From contig MAAJ01000008.1 in assembly GCA_002163085.1 (NCBI GenBank), forward strand, positions 62,001-126,000: a DNA stretch of 64,000 nt, read 5' to 3'. This stretch comes from Methylophaga sp. 42_25_T18 (GTDB taxonomy: Bacteria; Pseudomonadota; Gammaproteobacteria; Nitrosococcales; Methylophagaceae). Below the pieces are notes generated by a model, which searched no databases, was not told the origin of the DNA, and saw only the letters and a list, made by a program, of their open reading frames with translations. Positions within the stretch are counted from its first letter, which is position 1. Each line of letters opens with the position of its first letter. The position numbers and the translations under genes were made by a program. Positions 39,801 to 49,389 of the stretch are shown in pieces.

Positions 39801-40969
39801 TCTACTGACTGCCAAAACCAACCACCCTCGCTAATCAAACGACATAACAAATCGACTGATTGCTCATCTTGGTTCAATTGCAGCCATTCTATTTGGGTTA
39901 ATACATTTTTTTCCGTCAACATAGCTAAATGTTCAACATTATCTAAATCATATGCTTCGCCAGCAAAAAACAACTGACCTGCGTGGTCATCGGCTGTCCA
40001 CGCAAAGCGGTAATACACGTTTCTCTCAAGAACATTATCTTGTTCAAATAATAACGCTATGTCTTCTACAGTAGCTAAGTCACTGCCCCTTTGCTCTGCT
40101 AAATCAACTAAGCTGGCTTTAGTATCCGTCACTAACCGGCCTAAAGCAGAAGTGATAACAGAATCGGCTTCATCAATTGCATCATGTAATAGCTGCTTAA
40201 TTTCTGTTACTGCTGATTGGCTAATCTCATGAGCATGTTGAGCAGCGATAAGTTTAGGGTCACGGTAGTGAGCTCGCCCCATGTCGCGTTCTAACATTGC
40301 ATTAATCACCGCATCTAACATATCCACTTTTGTGGGTGCACGAAAGCCAAATGAAAAGGTCATACAATCATTTAAAGCAACACCATGGTGTGCAATATGA
40401 GGTGGCAAATACAACATATCACCCGGCTGTAAATCCCAGCTCTGGTCTGGATGAAATTCTTGTAAAATTTGCACGTCCAGTCCTTCGATCAGGGCTGCGT
40501 CAGTCATCGCTTTATCATTAATCTGCCAACGTCGCTCTCCCATAGCTTGCAACAAAAACACATCATAGCCATCTGTATGAGGCCCTACACTGCCATGCTG
40601 TGGTGCATAACTCACCATCAGATCATCACGTCGCCAATCAGGAATAAATCGAAAGGGGTCAAGTAAGCTCTGTAATTCAGGTAAATGTTTATCTACATCC
40701 TGTACCAACATAGTCCAATGAGTAGATGGTAACCTTGCAAAGTCATCTTCTGTTAAAGGGCCCGATCTCACTTGCCATGGACCTAATGCTCCTTTTTCTT
40801 CAATTAATCGAGATTCAATTTCAGGCTCGCAGGCCAAACCTGCTAAATCATCAGGGCTAATCGGTGACTGAAAATCAGAAAAAGCTTGGCGAATCAATAA
40901 GGGCTTTTTTTGCCAATACTGCTGTAGAAACTGTTGCTGGGTTAAACCGGTATTAAAAAATGCGGTCAT
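39797..40969 (-). CDS. roxA: Ribosomal oxygenase RoxA (L16 arginine hydroxylase)
   Basis: Fe(II)/2-oxoglutarate JmjC dioxygenase (YcfD family) that hydroxylates an arginine of ribosomal protein L16. The 390-residue product has the HxD motif in GPHTDGYDVFLLQ near residue 127, GERRWQI, and LPPHIAHHGVAL with the second iron histidine near residue 189. The winged-helix C-terminal domain fits the family. Overlaps the histidine phosphatase gene by 4 bases. Confidence 0.94.
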   Translation of the reverse strand: MTAFFNTGLTQQQFLQQYWQKKPLLIRQAFSDFQSPISPDDLAGLACEPEIESRLIEEKGALGPWQVRSGPLTEDDFARLPSTHWTMLVQDVDKHLPELQSLLDPFRFIPDWRRDDLMVSYAPQHGSVGPHTDGYDVFLLQAMGERRWQINDKAMTDAALIEGLDVQILQEFHPDQSWDLQPGDMLYLPPHIAHHGVALNDCMTFSFGFRAPTKVDMLDAVINAMLERDMGRAHYRDPKLIAAQHAHEISQSAVTEIKQLLHDAIDEADSVITSALGRLVTDTKASLVDLAEQRGSDLATVEDIALLFEQDNVLERNVYYRFAWTADDHAGQLFFAGEAYDLDNVEHLAMLTEKNVLTQIEWLQLNQDEQSVDLLCRLISEGGWFWQSVD

Positions 40970-41565
40970 AATGATCCTGCATGGAAAAGTAATTGAGGAT
41001 AGGCTCTAGCGCCGTCACTGGTGACCGATATACGGCTAATGCCTGCATGAGGGATATGTAGTCGATACATCGCGTCCACAGGCATTTGTAACACATGACT
41101 GATGATCATACGCATCATACCCGCATGACCTACCACCAAAACATGTTTATCCTGATATTGAGCCAACAAGGCATTCCATGCCGATAAGACCCGTTGTTCA
41201 AATGCTAATAATGACTCTGCTTGAGGCGGGGTATTATTTATCGGGTCATCATAAAAAGCATAAAACTCCGCCTTATTTTCCAATTCTAATTGCTGTGCTG
41301 ATTTTCCTTCCCAGTCGCCAAAGGCAATTTCCATAAAATCAGCTTGTGGTTGCACTGGAATTTTTAATTGCTGAGCAAGTTCATTAGCAAACTCTGCACA
41401 CCGACTTAAGGGCGACGTTACGATATATTCCCAGCCAGCCGTTTCTGTTACTGCAGCGCGCATCTGCTGCCAGCCGTTATCTGTTAAAGCGTGATCTAAC
41501 TGACCGCGGTAAATATGTCCGCCTATGGGTTCTCCATGACGTATTAAATCAACAACTGTTGTCAT
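40966..41565 (-). CDS. Histidine phosphatase (alpha-ribazole-phosphatase-like)
   Basis: A 199-residue member of the phosphoglycerate-mutase branch-1 superfamily. It has the RHG motif LIRHGEP at residues 8-14 with catalytic His10, TSPLSRC near residue 53, and the second catalytic histidine in VVGHAGMMRMI. The IRHGEP... YRGQLDHALTDNG pattern resembles CobC-type alpha-ribazole phosphatases, but no cobalamin synthesis genes adjoin, so substrate is open. It begins 1 base after the NfeD stop and overlaps roxA. Confidence 0.87.
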   Translation of the reverse strand: MTTVVDLIRHGEPIGGHIYRGQLDHALTDNGWQQMRAAVTETAGWEYIVTSPLSRCAEFANELAQQLKIPVQPQADFMEIAFGDWEGKSAQQLELENKAEFYAFYDDPINNTPPQAESLLAFEQRVLSAWNALLAQYQDKHVLVVGHAGMMRMIISHVLQMPVDAMYRLHIPHAGISRISVTSDGARAYPQLLFHAGSL

Positions 41566-42018
41566 TTATTCTTTAACAATCTCCACCTGAAATACCACAT
41601 TGTCGATTTTAATAATTTTCACCTTCGTACCAGCAGGACAATCACTACCTTCAATCTTCCAAGTAGAGTCATCCACCTGGACTTTGCCATGACCATCTTC
41701 AATGGGCTGTTTTAAGGTAATAACACGACCTATATACTGCTCACCGCGTCGGTTGAGCATAGGCTGATCCGTCACGATTGGGTTCTTAGTGTAATAACGG
41801 CGCCACATCACAATGCTAAGCACCGACATCACTGCAAATAACAATACTTGATATTGCCATTGCATTTCCGGTACGAGTAACAAGGCCATTCCCGTTAAAA
41901 AAGCGGCTATTGCCATCCATAAGGCAAAAAATGTTGGCGCTAATATTTCAATAATGACTAGGGCTACAGCCAAGATCCACCAATGCCAAAAATCAATTGC
42001 TAATGCCAACTCCATCAT
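41566..42018 (-). CDS. NfeD-family membrane protein
   Basis: A 150-residue short NfeD protein: three hydrophobic helices in the first 75 residues and a C-terminal OB-fold domain (EQYIGRVITLKQPIEDGHGKVQVDDSTWKIEG). Short NfeD proteins pair with SPFH proteins, which is the case here, the stomatin-like gene directly upstream touching it by one base. Thought to act in membrane-quality microdomains. A second ATG one codon in is possible. Confidence 0.92.
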   Translation of the reverse strand: MMELALAIDFWHWWILAVALVIIEILAPTFFALWMAIAAFLTGMALLLVPEMQWQYQVLLFAVMSVLSIVMWRRYYTKNPIVTDQPMLNRRGEQYIGRVITLKQPIEDGHGKVQVDDSTWKIEGSDCPAGTKVKIIKIDNVVFQVEIVKE

Positions 42019-42938
42019 TACGCTCCTTTCTTAAAGGCATCTTTGGCAAGTTCCGCAATCCCGCCTAATGACCCTATTACACTGCTGGCTTCTAACGGCA
42101 TAAATACGACTTTGCTATTCTCTGCCGAAGCAATATCTTTAATCGCTTCAACATATTTTTGGGCTACAAAATAATTAATGGCGTGTATATTTCCTTTAGC
42201 AATCGCTTCCGAGACCACAAAGGTTGCCCTAGCTTCTGCTTCGGCTAATCGTTCTCGCGCTTCAGCATCTCGAAATGCCGCTTCACGACGCCCTTCTGCA
42301 TCTAACATCACTGCTTGTTTTTCACCTTCGGCCCGTAATATTTCTGATTGTCTCTCACCTTCTGCTTCTAAAATATTGGCACGTTTTTCCCGTTCAGCTT
42401 TCATTTGGCGGCCCATGGCTTCAACCAAATCTGCAGGTGGGGCAATATCCTTGATTTCAATCCGGGTGACTTTCACACCCCAAGGTGTAGTGGCATCATC
42501 AACCACTCCTAATAAACGTGCATTAATTTCATCACGTTTAGATAACAACTCATCTAAATCCATCGAGCCCATTACCGTTCGAATATTGGTCATGGTTAAG
42601 TTCAAAATGGCATTCTGTAAATTATTGACTTCATAGGCCGCTTTGGCCGCATCCACTACTTGGAAAAACACCACACCATCAACACGTACCATGGCATTAT
42701 CTTTAGTAATGATTTCTTGTGATTCTACATCCAAGACCTGTTCCATCATATTAATTTTGCCACCAATAGTATCTATAACAGGCACAATTAAATTTAATCC
42801 CGGACGCAAAGTTTTGGTGTAACGGCCAAACCGTTCCACCGTAAATTCGTATCCCTGTTGTACTGACTTCACTCCCATCAGTACGATGACAATGGCTAAT
42901 GCCAATAAGACGAGGACAAATGCTGAAAAACCTTCCAT
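42018..42938 (-). CDS. SPFH/stomatin-like protein (QmcA type)
   Basis: A 306-residue membrane-anchored SPFH protein: hydrophobic N-terminus (about 5-24), SPFH/PHB domain (about 25-200), with [21 protein letters not shown] and [12 protein letters not shown], and an Ala/Glu-rich coiled coil (about 200-245). Similar to E. coli QmcA and to slipin/paraslipin proteins that scaffold FtsH or NfeD. Operon with NfeD downstream. RBS AGGAGAAAAG lies upstream of the ATG. Confidence 0.93.
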   Translation of the reverse strand: MEGFSAFVLVLLALAIVIVLMGVKSVQQGYEFTVERFGRYTKTLRPGLNLIVPVIDTIGGKINMMEQVLDVESQEIITKDNAMVRVDGVVFFQVVDAAKAAYEVNNLQNAILNLTMTNIRTVMGSMDLDELLSKRDEINARLLGVVDDATTPWGVKVTRIEIKDIAPPADLVEAMGRQMKAEREKRANILEAEGERQSEILRAEGEKQAVMLDAEGRREAAFRDAEARERLAEAEARATFVVSEAIAKGNIHAINYFVAQKYVEAIKDIASAENSKVVFMPLEASSVIGSLGGIAELAKDAFKKGA

Positions 42939-43071
42939 TTCTTTTCTCCTAAGTAGTTAACTCAAATTTATTACGCAAATAATATCAGTAAAAAGTCACC
43001 GCAAGATAAAACTTGGACTTTTAACTGTCGTCATAAGACAATAGCCCTTCATCAATACAACGACGATCACT

Positions 43072-43740
43072 ATGCACAAACAACACTTATTCATTAAATC
43101 TCTTGTTAGCATTGGCTTATTGGCTTTAAGTTTTCAAACACAAGCCGAACAGTGGTATCACGTCGAACTCGTTGTATTTGAGCAGCTCAATACCATCACC
43201 GATGAGCAATGGCCTCAAAGTGAGCTCCAAGAGCCTGCGCCTTTATCCACCGATATGGCCACGCCACTAATCCAACCTGCAGAGAACGAAACATTGGTTG
43301 CTGCAGCACAACGATTAAATCGTTCATCTCGCTATCGCGTGCATTATCATCAAGCTTGGCAACAACCGGTATTAGAAAAACGGCTTGCTCAAGCAATTAC
43401 TGTTCAATCCGAAAATGAAATGATTGATGGCAATATTCGACTTTATAAAGCGACCTATCTGCATGCCGAATTAGACCTATGGCTGATGCAGAATGCCGGT
43501 TTAGTTAACGCTTGGTCTGATGCCTCACCTGAAGGCATCGATATTAGTGCACCGCGTAATCCAAATTTAAATGAATCACGCCGTATTCGCAGCAAAAAAT
43601 TGTATTTCTTTGATCACCCTAAACTAGGTGCATTAATCCAACTTACGCCGATTGATACACCAGCAGCAGCCTTAGTCGGCGTTGAACATTTAGAAACATT
43701 CTCATTGCCTAGTGAAGGCACCGCTACGGTGACGGAATAA
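43072..43740 (+). CDS. csiV: CsiV-family periplasmic protein
   Basis: A 222-residue exported protein, signal peptide cut near TQAEQ (residue 25). The mature start QWYHVELVVFEQ and the block RLNRSSRYRVHYHQAWQQP match CsiV (PF10972), an outer-membrane-linked protein needed for resistance to D-amino-acid or stress-related lysis in Pseudomonas and relatives. The C-terminal SRRIRSKKLYFFDHPKLGALIQLTP is conserved. Convergent with the MTIP gene, overlapping by 17 bases. Confidence 0.85.
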   Translation: MHKQHLFIKSLVSIGLLALSFQTQAEQWYHVELVVFEQLNTITDEQWPQSELQEPAPLSTDMATPLIQPAENETLVAAAQRLNRSSRYRVHYHQAWQQPVLEKRLAQAITVQSENEMIDGNIRLYKATYLHAELDLWLMQNAGLVNAWSDASPEGIDISAPRNPNLNESRRIRSKKLYFFDHPKLGALIQLTPIDTPAAALVGVEHLETFSLPSEGTATVTE

Positions 43741-44464
43741 GCGCCGATAAGATTTTTTTAATCCGCGTTATACCATTAGCGACTGTTTGTTCAATCTCAG
43801 TCATAGTAATTTCACTGTCACTTAAACCTGCCGCCCAGTTTGCACTCAAGGCACAGGTTGCATAAGCAATATCGAGTTCTCTAGCTAAACTAGCTTCAGG
43901 CATACCCGTCATACCAACCATGGCGCAACCATCCTGTGCCATGCGTTTAATTTCAGCGGCCGTTTCTAAGCGAGGTCCCTGCACTGCACCATAGGTACCG
44001 CCATGAACTACATCGACCTCTTGCTGTTTGGCTGCCTGCAAAATATGTTGGCGCAAGCTTTCATCATAGGGGAAAGTAAAATCGATATGTTTATCAGAGC
44101 TAAAGTCTTCACTGAAAAAACTATGCTCACGCCCATAGGTATAATCAATAATTTGCTCAGGAACCGCAATCACGCTCGGTGCCATATCAGCTCGTATACC
44201 ACCCACAGCAGCTACAGCCACAATTTTATCAACGCCCTGCTCTTTTAAAGCCCAAATATTGGCGCGGTAATTTATCTTATGGGGTGGAATGCTATGTTGC
44301 TGACCGTGCCTCGGTAAAAATATAACGGATTTATCTTGAAACTCGCCAATCAATAACTCACTTGAAGGTTCACCAAATGGCGTATTAACAGCGCGTTTTT
44401 CAGAGATGACTAATCCATCTAAAGAGCTCAGTCCGGTACCGCCAATAATTGCTAATAAACTCAT
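43724..44464 (-). CDS. S-methyl-5'-thioinosine phosphorylase (MTIP)
   Basis: Purine phosphorylase that cleaves methylthioinosine to hypoxanthine and methylthioribose-1-phosphate, salvaging purine from polyamine synthesis. From ATG 44462-44464 it has 246 residues, with GGTGLS near residue 9, HKINYRANIWAL, GGIRADMAPSVIAVPEQIIDYTYGREHSF and MTGMPEASLARE. The NWAAGLSDSEI block near the C-terminus resembles Pseudomonas MTIP rather than methylthioadenosine phosphorylase. The stop of hpt overlaps its ATG (ATGA). The product hypoxanthine is the hpt substrate, which fits the operon. Confidence 0.9.
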   Translation of the reverse strand: MSLLAIIGGTGLSSLDGLVISEKRAVNTPFGEPSSELLIGEFQDKSVIFLPRHGQQHSIPPHKINYRANIWALKEQGVDKIVAVAAVGGIRADMAPSVIAVPEQIIDYTYGREHSFFSEDFSSDKHIDFTFPYDESLRQHILQAAKQQEVDVVHGGTYGAVQGPRLETAAEIKRMAQDGCAMVGMTGMPEASLARELDIAYATCALSANWAAGLSDSEITMTEIEQTVANGITRIKKILSALIPSP

Positions 44465-45000
44465 GAGCCCGCCACCGCATAAATACCAGGCGCATTGCGC
44501 CAATAACCTTGATAGTCCATACCAAAACCAAATACATAACGATCAGGCACCGTCATGCCAATAAACTCTGGTATTTGTCCTACTTTATTATCGTGCAACT
44601 TTTCGACCAATGCCAAACAAACCACTGTTTTAGCACCTGCCTTTTCACAAAATGCTCGTAACGCCATCAAGGTCACACCTTGATCATAAATATCTTCGAT
44701 CAAAATCACCGTACGATTAGCTAAATCAATCATCGGTTCAGACTGCCAAACCAAGTCACCACCCACCGTTTTTTCACCATAACGCGTTGCATGGATATAA
44801 TCGAGTTCCAAAGGGAAAGCCAGTTTGGGTAACAAATGCCCAGTCGTCATCACGGATCCGTTCATCACACACAATATTACTGGATTATCATCCGCATATT
44901 GCTGAGTCAGTTTCTTTGCTAATTGTTCAAGCACCTGATCAATTTCAGCCAAGGTATACAACTGTTCAGCTTGTTCAAAGATTTGTAACATCTCTTTCAT
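44461..45000 (-). CDS. hpt: Hypoxanthine-guanine phosphoribosyltransferase
   Basis: Converts hypoxanthine and guanine to IMP and GMP with PRPP. From the ATG at 44998-45000 (preceded by GAGAATTCT; an ATG at 45021 lacks a ribosome site) it has 179 residues. Blocks include VILCVMNGSVMTTGHLL, the PRPP-binding motif VILIEDIYDQGVTL and PDRYVFGFGMDYQGYWRN. It is cotranscribed with MTIP through a 4-base overlap. A TATAAT-like palindrome (45029-45038) lies between it and the divergent transporter operon. Confidence 0.92.
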   Translation of the reverse strand: MKEMLQIFEQAEQLYTLAEIDQVLEQLAKKLTQQYADDNPVILCVMNGSVMTTGHLLPKLAFPLELDYIHATRYGEKTVGGDLVWQSEPMIDLANRTVILIEDIYDQGVTLMALRAFCEKAGAKTVVCLALVEKLHDNKVGQIPEFIGMTVPDRYVFGFGMDYQGYWRNAPGIYAVAGS

Positions 45001-45067
45001 AGAATTCTCAATAATCTTCATTTACTGGCATTATAATGGAAACTTTTTGCACCTTCAGGGATATAAA

Positions 45068-45982
45068 ATGCGCCGGTTTTGGCCATTATTACTGTTTATA
45101 ATTATTTTTGCTGTTATTGCTCTTAAGCCTGATTCAACAGCTGTCGATATCACTAAACAACAAAACGACTCTCCTCAGCGTATTATCACGCTAGCGCCAA
45201 GCATTACCGAAACTGCATTTGCGTTAGGTCTTGGCAAAAAGATCGTGGCAGTCACAGACTATTGTGATTATCCTGCCGCAACACAAGACTTACCGAAGGT
45301 GGGTGGTTTTATTAACCCTAACCTTGAAGCTATTGTTGGTCTGCAACCTGATTTAGTTATCCTATTAGCGGAACATCAAAAAATCGTCGAGCAACTACAT
45401 CAGCTTAATATCGCCACTTTTGTGGTCGACAACAATACGCTGGCAGGTATACAGCACAGTATTCAACAAATAGCTGAACGTACAAACCATCAGGCTCAGG
45501 CAGCACAGTTATTAAACATCATCCAAGACAAAATTGATCGTATAGACAACAAAACAAAAGGCTTAGCTAAACCCAAAGTTATGCTGGCGATGGGGCATAG
45601 CATTGGTGATAACCAAATGAGTTCAGTTTATATTGCCGGTAAAAATGACTTTTATGATGACCTCATTTCACTCGCAGGTGGCCAAAATGCCTATCAAGAT
45701 AAACGCTTAAAAGTCCCGACATTATCTGCAGAAGGCATATTGAAGCTCAACCCCGATATTATTCTAGATATCTTTCCTGAAGCCGATGATCATGACTATG
45801 ATCTTGAAAGCGTGAAACAACAGTGGCGAAGCCTAGATCTAGTGAATGCAGTCAAAAATGAGAAAATTTATATTATCGAACAAGGGTATGCCACCATACC
45901 TGGGCCACGTATTTTTCTCTTGCTCGAGCAAATGGCAAAATTAATTCACCCAGAGATTAATTGGGAGATTGAACAGCCATGA
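45068..45982 (+). CDS. ABC importer substrate-binding protein (BtuF/FepB-like)
   Basis: Periplasmic binding protein for a cobalamin, haem or iron-chelate importer. From the ATG at 45068 (AGGGA 8 bases upstream) it has 304 residues: one hydrophobic N-terminal helix (about 3-20) without a lipobox or clear cleavage site, so it may stay anchored. The BtuF-like core follows: RIITLAPSITETAFALGLGKKIVAVTDYCDYP and DLVILLAEHQKIVEQL. The end is SLDLVNAVKNEKIYII. It overlaps the ATPase gene by 4 bases. Confidence 0.86.
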   Translation: MRRFWPLLLFIIIFAVIALKPDSTAVDITKQQNDSPQRIITLAPSITETAFALGLGKKIVAVTDYCDYPAATQDLPKVGGFINPNLEAIVGLQPDLVILLAEHQKIVEQLHQLNIATFVVDNNTLAGIQHSIQQIAERTNHQAQAAQLLNIIQDKIDRIDNKTKGLAKPKVMLAMGHSIGDNQMSSVYIAGKNDFYDDLISLAGGQNAYQDKRLKVPTLSAEGILKLNPDIILDIFPEADDHDYDLESVKQQWRSLDLVNAVKNEKIYIIEQGYATIPGPRIFLLLEQMAKLIHPEINWEIEQP

Positions 45983-46764
45983 GTTTGTTGATTCAAAGCC
46001 ATGATTTATCATTATCTATCGGCAACAAAACACTGCTCAACAACATCAGTTTTGAGGTAAACAAAGGCGATTACCTGTGCATTGTCGGGCCTAATGGCGC
46101 TGGCAAAAGTAGCTTACTCAAATTATTGATGGGCATCTTACCCATCTCTGAGGGCAACTTACTTCTCAATAACAAACTGGTTTCAGCTTATTCTCAAAAG
46201 CAACTTGCCCAATTAATCAGTTATGTTCCGCAATCAAGTGGCCGGCAGTTACCTTTTAGCGTAGCGGAGTTTGTCAAAATGGCCCGTTACCCTTTCCATT
46301 CAGCCTTATCGGATTGGCAACCGGCAGATCAACAGGCTTTAGAAAATGCGTTTGATATCACCGACACGGGGCAATTCAGTTCACGTCAGATGTCTACCCT
46401 CAGTGGTGGTGAATGTCAGCGCGTCATGATCGCGGCTGCTTTATGCCAACAAAGCCCAATTTTACTACTCGATGAACCCACTAGCTTCTTAGATCCTCAT
46501 CACCAAGTCGAAGTTCATCGACTTATCCGTACATTAAATCAACAGCATCAGATTACGATTATCGAGGTGAGCCATGATCTTAACCACGCCAGTCAACACA
46601 GCAAACAAATCCTTGCTTTAAAAGGGGGGGAAACACTCTGGCTAGGCCAAGCCGATAAATTTCTGGAAGCCAAACGTTTACACGCTTTATATGATCAGGA
46701 CTTTATATTTCTCGACCACCCACAAACTGGGGCTAAAATTGCCTTACCGGATGAGCAGCTATGA
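45979..46764 (+). CDS. ABC importer ATPase (BtuD/FecE-like)
   Basis: A 261-residue ATPase of the iron/cobalamin class: Walker A VGPNGAGKSSLL near residue 37, VPQSSGRQLPFSVAEFVKMARYPF, the signature LSGGECQRV, Walker B ILLLDEPTSFLDPHH and the switch histidine in VSHDLNHAS. It starts in the binding-protein stop and ends in the permease start, so all three genes are one translationally coupled operon. Confidence 0.93.
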   Translation: MSLLIQSHDLSLSIGNKTLLNNISFEVNKGDYLCIVGPNGAGKSSLLKLLMGILPISEGNLLLNNKLVSAYSQKQLAQLISYVPQSSGRQLPFSVAEFVKMARYPFHSALSDWQPADQQALENAFDITDTGQFSSRQMSTLSGGECQRVMIAAALCQQSPILLLDEPTSFLDPHHQVEVHRLIRTLNQQHQITIIEVSHDLNHASQHSKQILALKGGETLWLGQADKFLEAKRLHALYDQDFIFLDHPQTGAKIALPDEQL

Positions 46765-47726
46765 AACCATCACTCAGTTTAGTGCTAATCTCAATAGCAA
46801 GTATTCTCATATTACTGCTTAGCCCGATGCTTGGACTTGATGCTCAAGTGAATGCCGAGATTAAACACCGGATCATGACCGAGATACGTATTCCACGTGT
46901 ACTCTTTGCCTTTGTTGCCGGTTCGGGCTTAGCATTATGTGGCATGGTTTTTCAGGCCATGTTCCATAATCCATTAGCCACTCCATTCACTTTAGGTGTA
47001 GCCAGCGGTGCATCATTAGGCGCAGCCTTGTATGTTTCACTGGGTTTGAGTTTCAGCTTTTTAGGGATTAATGGCACTAGCTTTGCCGCCTTCTCAGGTG
47101 CTTTACTCGCTATCAGCATCGTCTATGGCATCAGTCGTTTTAGACAAGGTTTTTCTACCGAAACCTTATTACTCACAGGTGTAGCCATCAGCTTCTTCTT
47201 TTCCAGCCTTATTCTATTTACTCAATATCTAAGCAATGTGACTGACTCCTTCCGAATTTTACGTTGGTTAATGGGCGAGCTCAGTATTGTGGGCTATGGT
47301 GATCTGATGCAACTATTGCCCTTTGTCACGCTCTGCGTTGCCATTATTATTTGGCTCAGCCGTGAGTTAAACCTATTAATGGCAGGCGATGATATTGCCA
47401 TTAGCCGTGGTGTGGCAGTCAAACAAGTTCGTTATATCTTATTTTTCTCAACCTCCATGTGTGTCGGTGCCATCGTTGCCTTGTGTGGCCCCATTGGCTT
47501 TATTGGCATGATGGTACCTCATATCTGCCGCTTAATCGTCGGCACCGACCACCGTTGGTTAATCCCAGCATCTTTAATGTTTGGTGGTGGATTCCTAGTT
47601 GTCTGCGATACTATCGCCAGACTAATTATTGCCCCAGCTGAAATACCTGTTGGAGTGATCACCACCCTACTCGGTGGGCCGTTCTTTTTGTGGTTATTGA
47701 TTCGCTCTCGCTCTAAAACAGCTTGA
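46761..47726 (+). CDS. ABC importer permease (BtuC/FecCD-like)
   Basis: A 321-residue permease with about ten membrane helices. The FecCD signature is clear: IRIPRVLFAFVAGSGLALCGMVFQAMFHNPLATPFTLGVASGAS, GEL, FFSTSMCVGAIVALCGPIGFIGMMVPHICRLIVGTDHR and EIPVGVITTLLGGPFFLWLL. The set lacks a TonB receptor gene next to it and no riboswitch precedes it, so whether it carries cobalamin, haem or a siderophore is open. Confidence 0.92.
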   Translation: MKPSLSLVLISIASILILLLSPMLGLDAQVNAEIKHRIMTEIRIPRVLFAFVAGSGLALCGMVFQAMFHNPLATPFTLGVASGASLGAALYVSLGLSFSFLGINGTSFAAFSGALLAISIVYGISRFRQGFSTETLLLTGVAISFFFSSLILFTQYLSNVTDSFRILRWLMGELSIVGYGDLMQLLPFVTLCVAIIIWLSRELNLLMAGDDIAISRGVAVKQVRYILFFSTSMCVGAIVALCGPIGFIGMMVPHICRLIVGTDHRWLIPASLMFGGGFLVVCDTIARLIIAPAEIPVGVITTLLGGPFFLWLLIRSRSKTA

Positions 47727-47781
47727 CCCCATATCGATCATGGTGTGAAGATACAACTAACAAGGTTGATGAGTATTCTAG

Positions 47782-49323
47782 GTGAAAACACTCAGCTTTC
47801 TCGGTTTAGCCATTTTATTTTTGTGCTGTAGTTCTCATGCACAGGCTGACGATCATTCCACAGATTCACTGCAAATAAATTCGGCAGCCCTTTCGCAGCT
47901 CTACGCTAAAAATGCCAACTATCTCTGGTTAAAAAACAGACAATATACAGCTCAAACTCATGATGCTCTGGAGTTCATTTCCGGTGCAGTCAGTCATGGT
48001 TTTAATCCCATCGACTATCACTATGATCTACTCACTTATTTAGACCCCGAAACAAGTGCAGAACAAGCCCAGCAGTTCGAATTATTATTAAGCGATGGTT
48101 TATTAAAACTAATGCAAGATATAGCTACCGGACAACATGATCCTGCTGAAGCTGATCCTAAGTGGCAGATTCCTCGCGCTGAATTTAATGCCATCGACTA
48201 TCTGCAACAAGCATTAATTAACTCTCAGCTAAAACATCAACTCAATGAACTCATTCCTAAACTCGCTGAATATCAGATATTGGGCACGGCATTAGCGCGT
48301 TATCAGACGTATGTTGATCAAGGCGGCTGGCAACAGATTCCTACATCTCCGTTGTTAAACCCGGACGATAAACATGCCTCTATTCCCGCCATCCGTGCTC
48401 GACTCATGGTTAGCAATAGTTCGTTAGTTCAACCCAGCATAAAAAACATACAATTTTATGAGCCACAGCTTGTCGCTGCTGTAAAACATTTCCAGCAGCG
48501 TCATGGTTTAAACGTTGATGGCATCATCGGCTCTGAAACGCGTTTAGCGATGAATGTAACTGCACAACAACGTCTGCGACAAATTAGATTAAATCTTGAT
48601 CGCTTACGCTGGCTGCCTAGAAATTTAGGTTCTCGTTATTTGCTCGTTAATATTCCCAACTACAATCTATCCGCTATTGAAAACGGTGAAAAAAAACTAA
48701 GTATGCGTGTCATTGTCGGTCAAAAACGAAGACCAACACCCAGCTTTTCTGGTCAAATGTCCCACTTGGTTTTTAACCCCTATTGGAATGTACCCCGCAA
48801 GCTAGCACGTTTAGATTTGCTGCCTAAACAACAAACTGATCGTAGCTATTTTTATCTGCATGACATTCGTGTTTATCATGCTGGCGATGCACAAGGTGAT
48901 GAACTCGACCCTTATTCTATTGATTGGCATTCCGTCAGTAAACGTCATTTCCCCTACACGCTTCGTCAAGATCCTGGTGCTCACAACGCCCTAGGAAAAA
49001 TAAAATTTGTCATGCCTAATAAATGGAGTATTTACCTACATGACACACCTAAAAAGAGTTTATTTCAGGAAACTCAACGCAACTTTAGTTCTGGCTGTAT
49101 ACGAGTCGAAGATCCAAATGCTTTAGCAGCTTTCAGCTTAGCTAATACACCACCACAGTCCTCAATAATAAATGCAATTGCCAATGGAAAAAATCACTGG
49201 TATAAACTCAAAAAACCAATAAAAGTTTATACAACCTACTTCACTGCATGGGCGGATAAAGATGGATTTATTTTCGCACCAGACAGCTACAATAGAGATC
49301 ACCTAAGATCTAAACACTTGTAA
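47782..49323 (+). CDS. L,D-transpeptidase (YcbB/LdtD-like)
   Basis: Exported 3-3 peptidoglycan cross-linking enzyme. The 513-residue product starts at GTG 47782 and has a signal peptide (cut near HAQA, residue 22). Next come a scaffold domain, a peptidoglycan-binding-like domain (AVKHFQQRHGLNVDGIIGSETRLAMN, about residues 236-262) and the YkuD catalytic domain. The active-site motif is HDTP... FSSGCIRVEDP with the nucleophilic Cys near residue 440. The DUF882 gene follows, the same pairing as ycbB-ycbK in E. coli. Confidence 0.92.
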   Translation: MKTLSFLGLAILFLCCSSHAQADDHSTDSLQINSAALSQLYAKNANYLWLKNRQYTAQTHDALEFISGAVSHGFNPIDYHYDLLTYLDPETSAEQAQQFELLLSDGLLKLMQDIATGQHDPAEADPKWQIPRAEFNAIDYLQQALINSQLKHQLNELIPKLAEYQILGTALARYQTYVDQGGWQQIPTSPLLNPDDKHASIPAIRARLMVSNSSLVQPSIKNIQFYEPQLVAAVKHFQQRHGLNVDGIIGSETRLAMNVTAQQRLRQIRLNLDRLRWLPRNLGSRYLLVNIPNYNLSAIENGEKKLSMRVIVGQKRRPTPSFSGQMSHLVFNPYWNVPRKLARLDLLPKQQTDRSYFYLHDIRVYHAGDAQGDELDPYSIDWHSVSKRHFPYTLRQDPGAHNALGKIKFVMPNKWSIYLHDTPKKSLFQETQRNFSSGCIRVEDPNALAAFSLANTPPQSSIINAIANGKNHWYKLKKPIKVYTTYFTAWADKDGFIFAPDSYNRDHLRSKHL

Positions 49324-49389
49324 TTAAACACAAATTAACTGTATACTTTCCCGCTAATGTTTCTCTGACAATCGAAATTGAGGGGTGGT

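Noticed and set aside
45022..45067. Cobalamin riboswitch before the BtuFDC-like operon
   Set aside because: The gap is far too short, and no B12-box sequence was seen.
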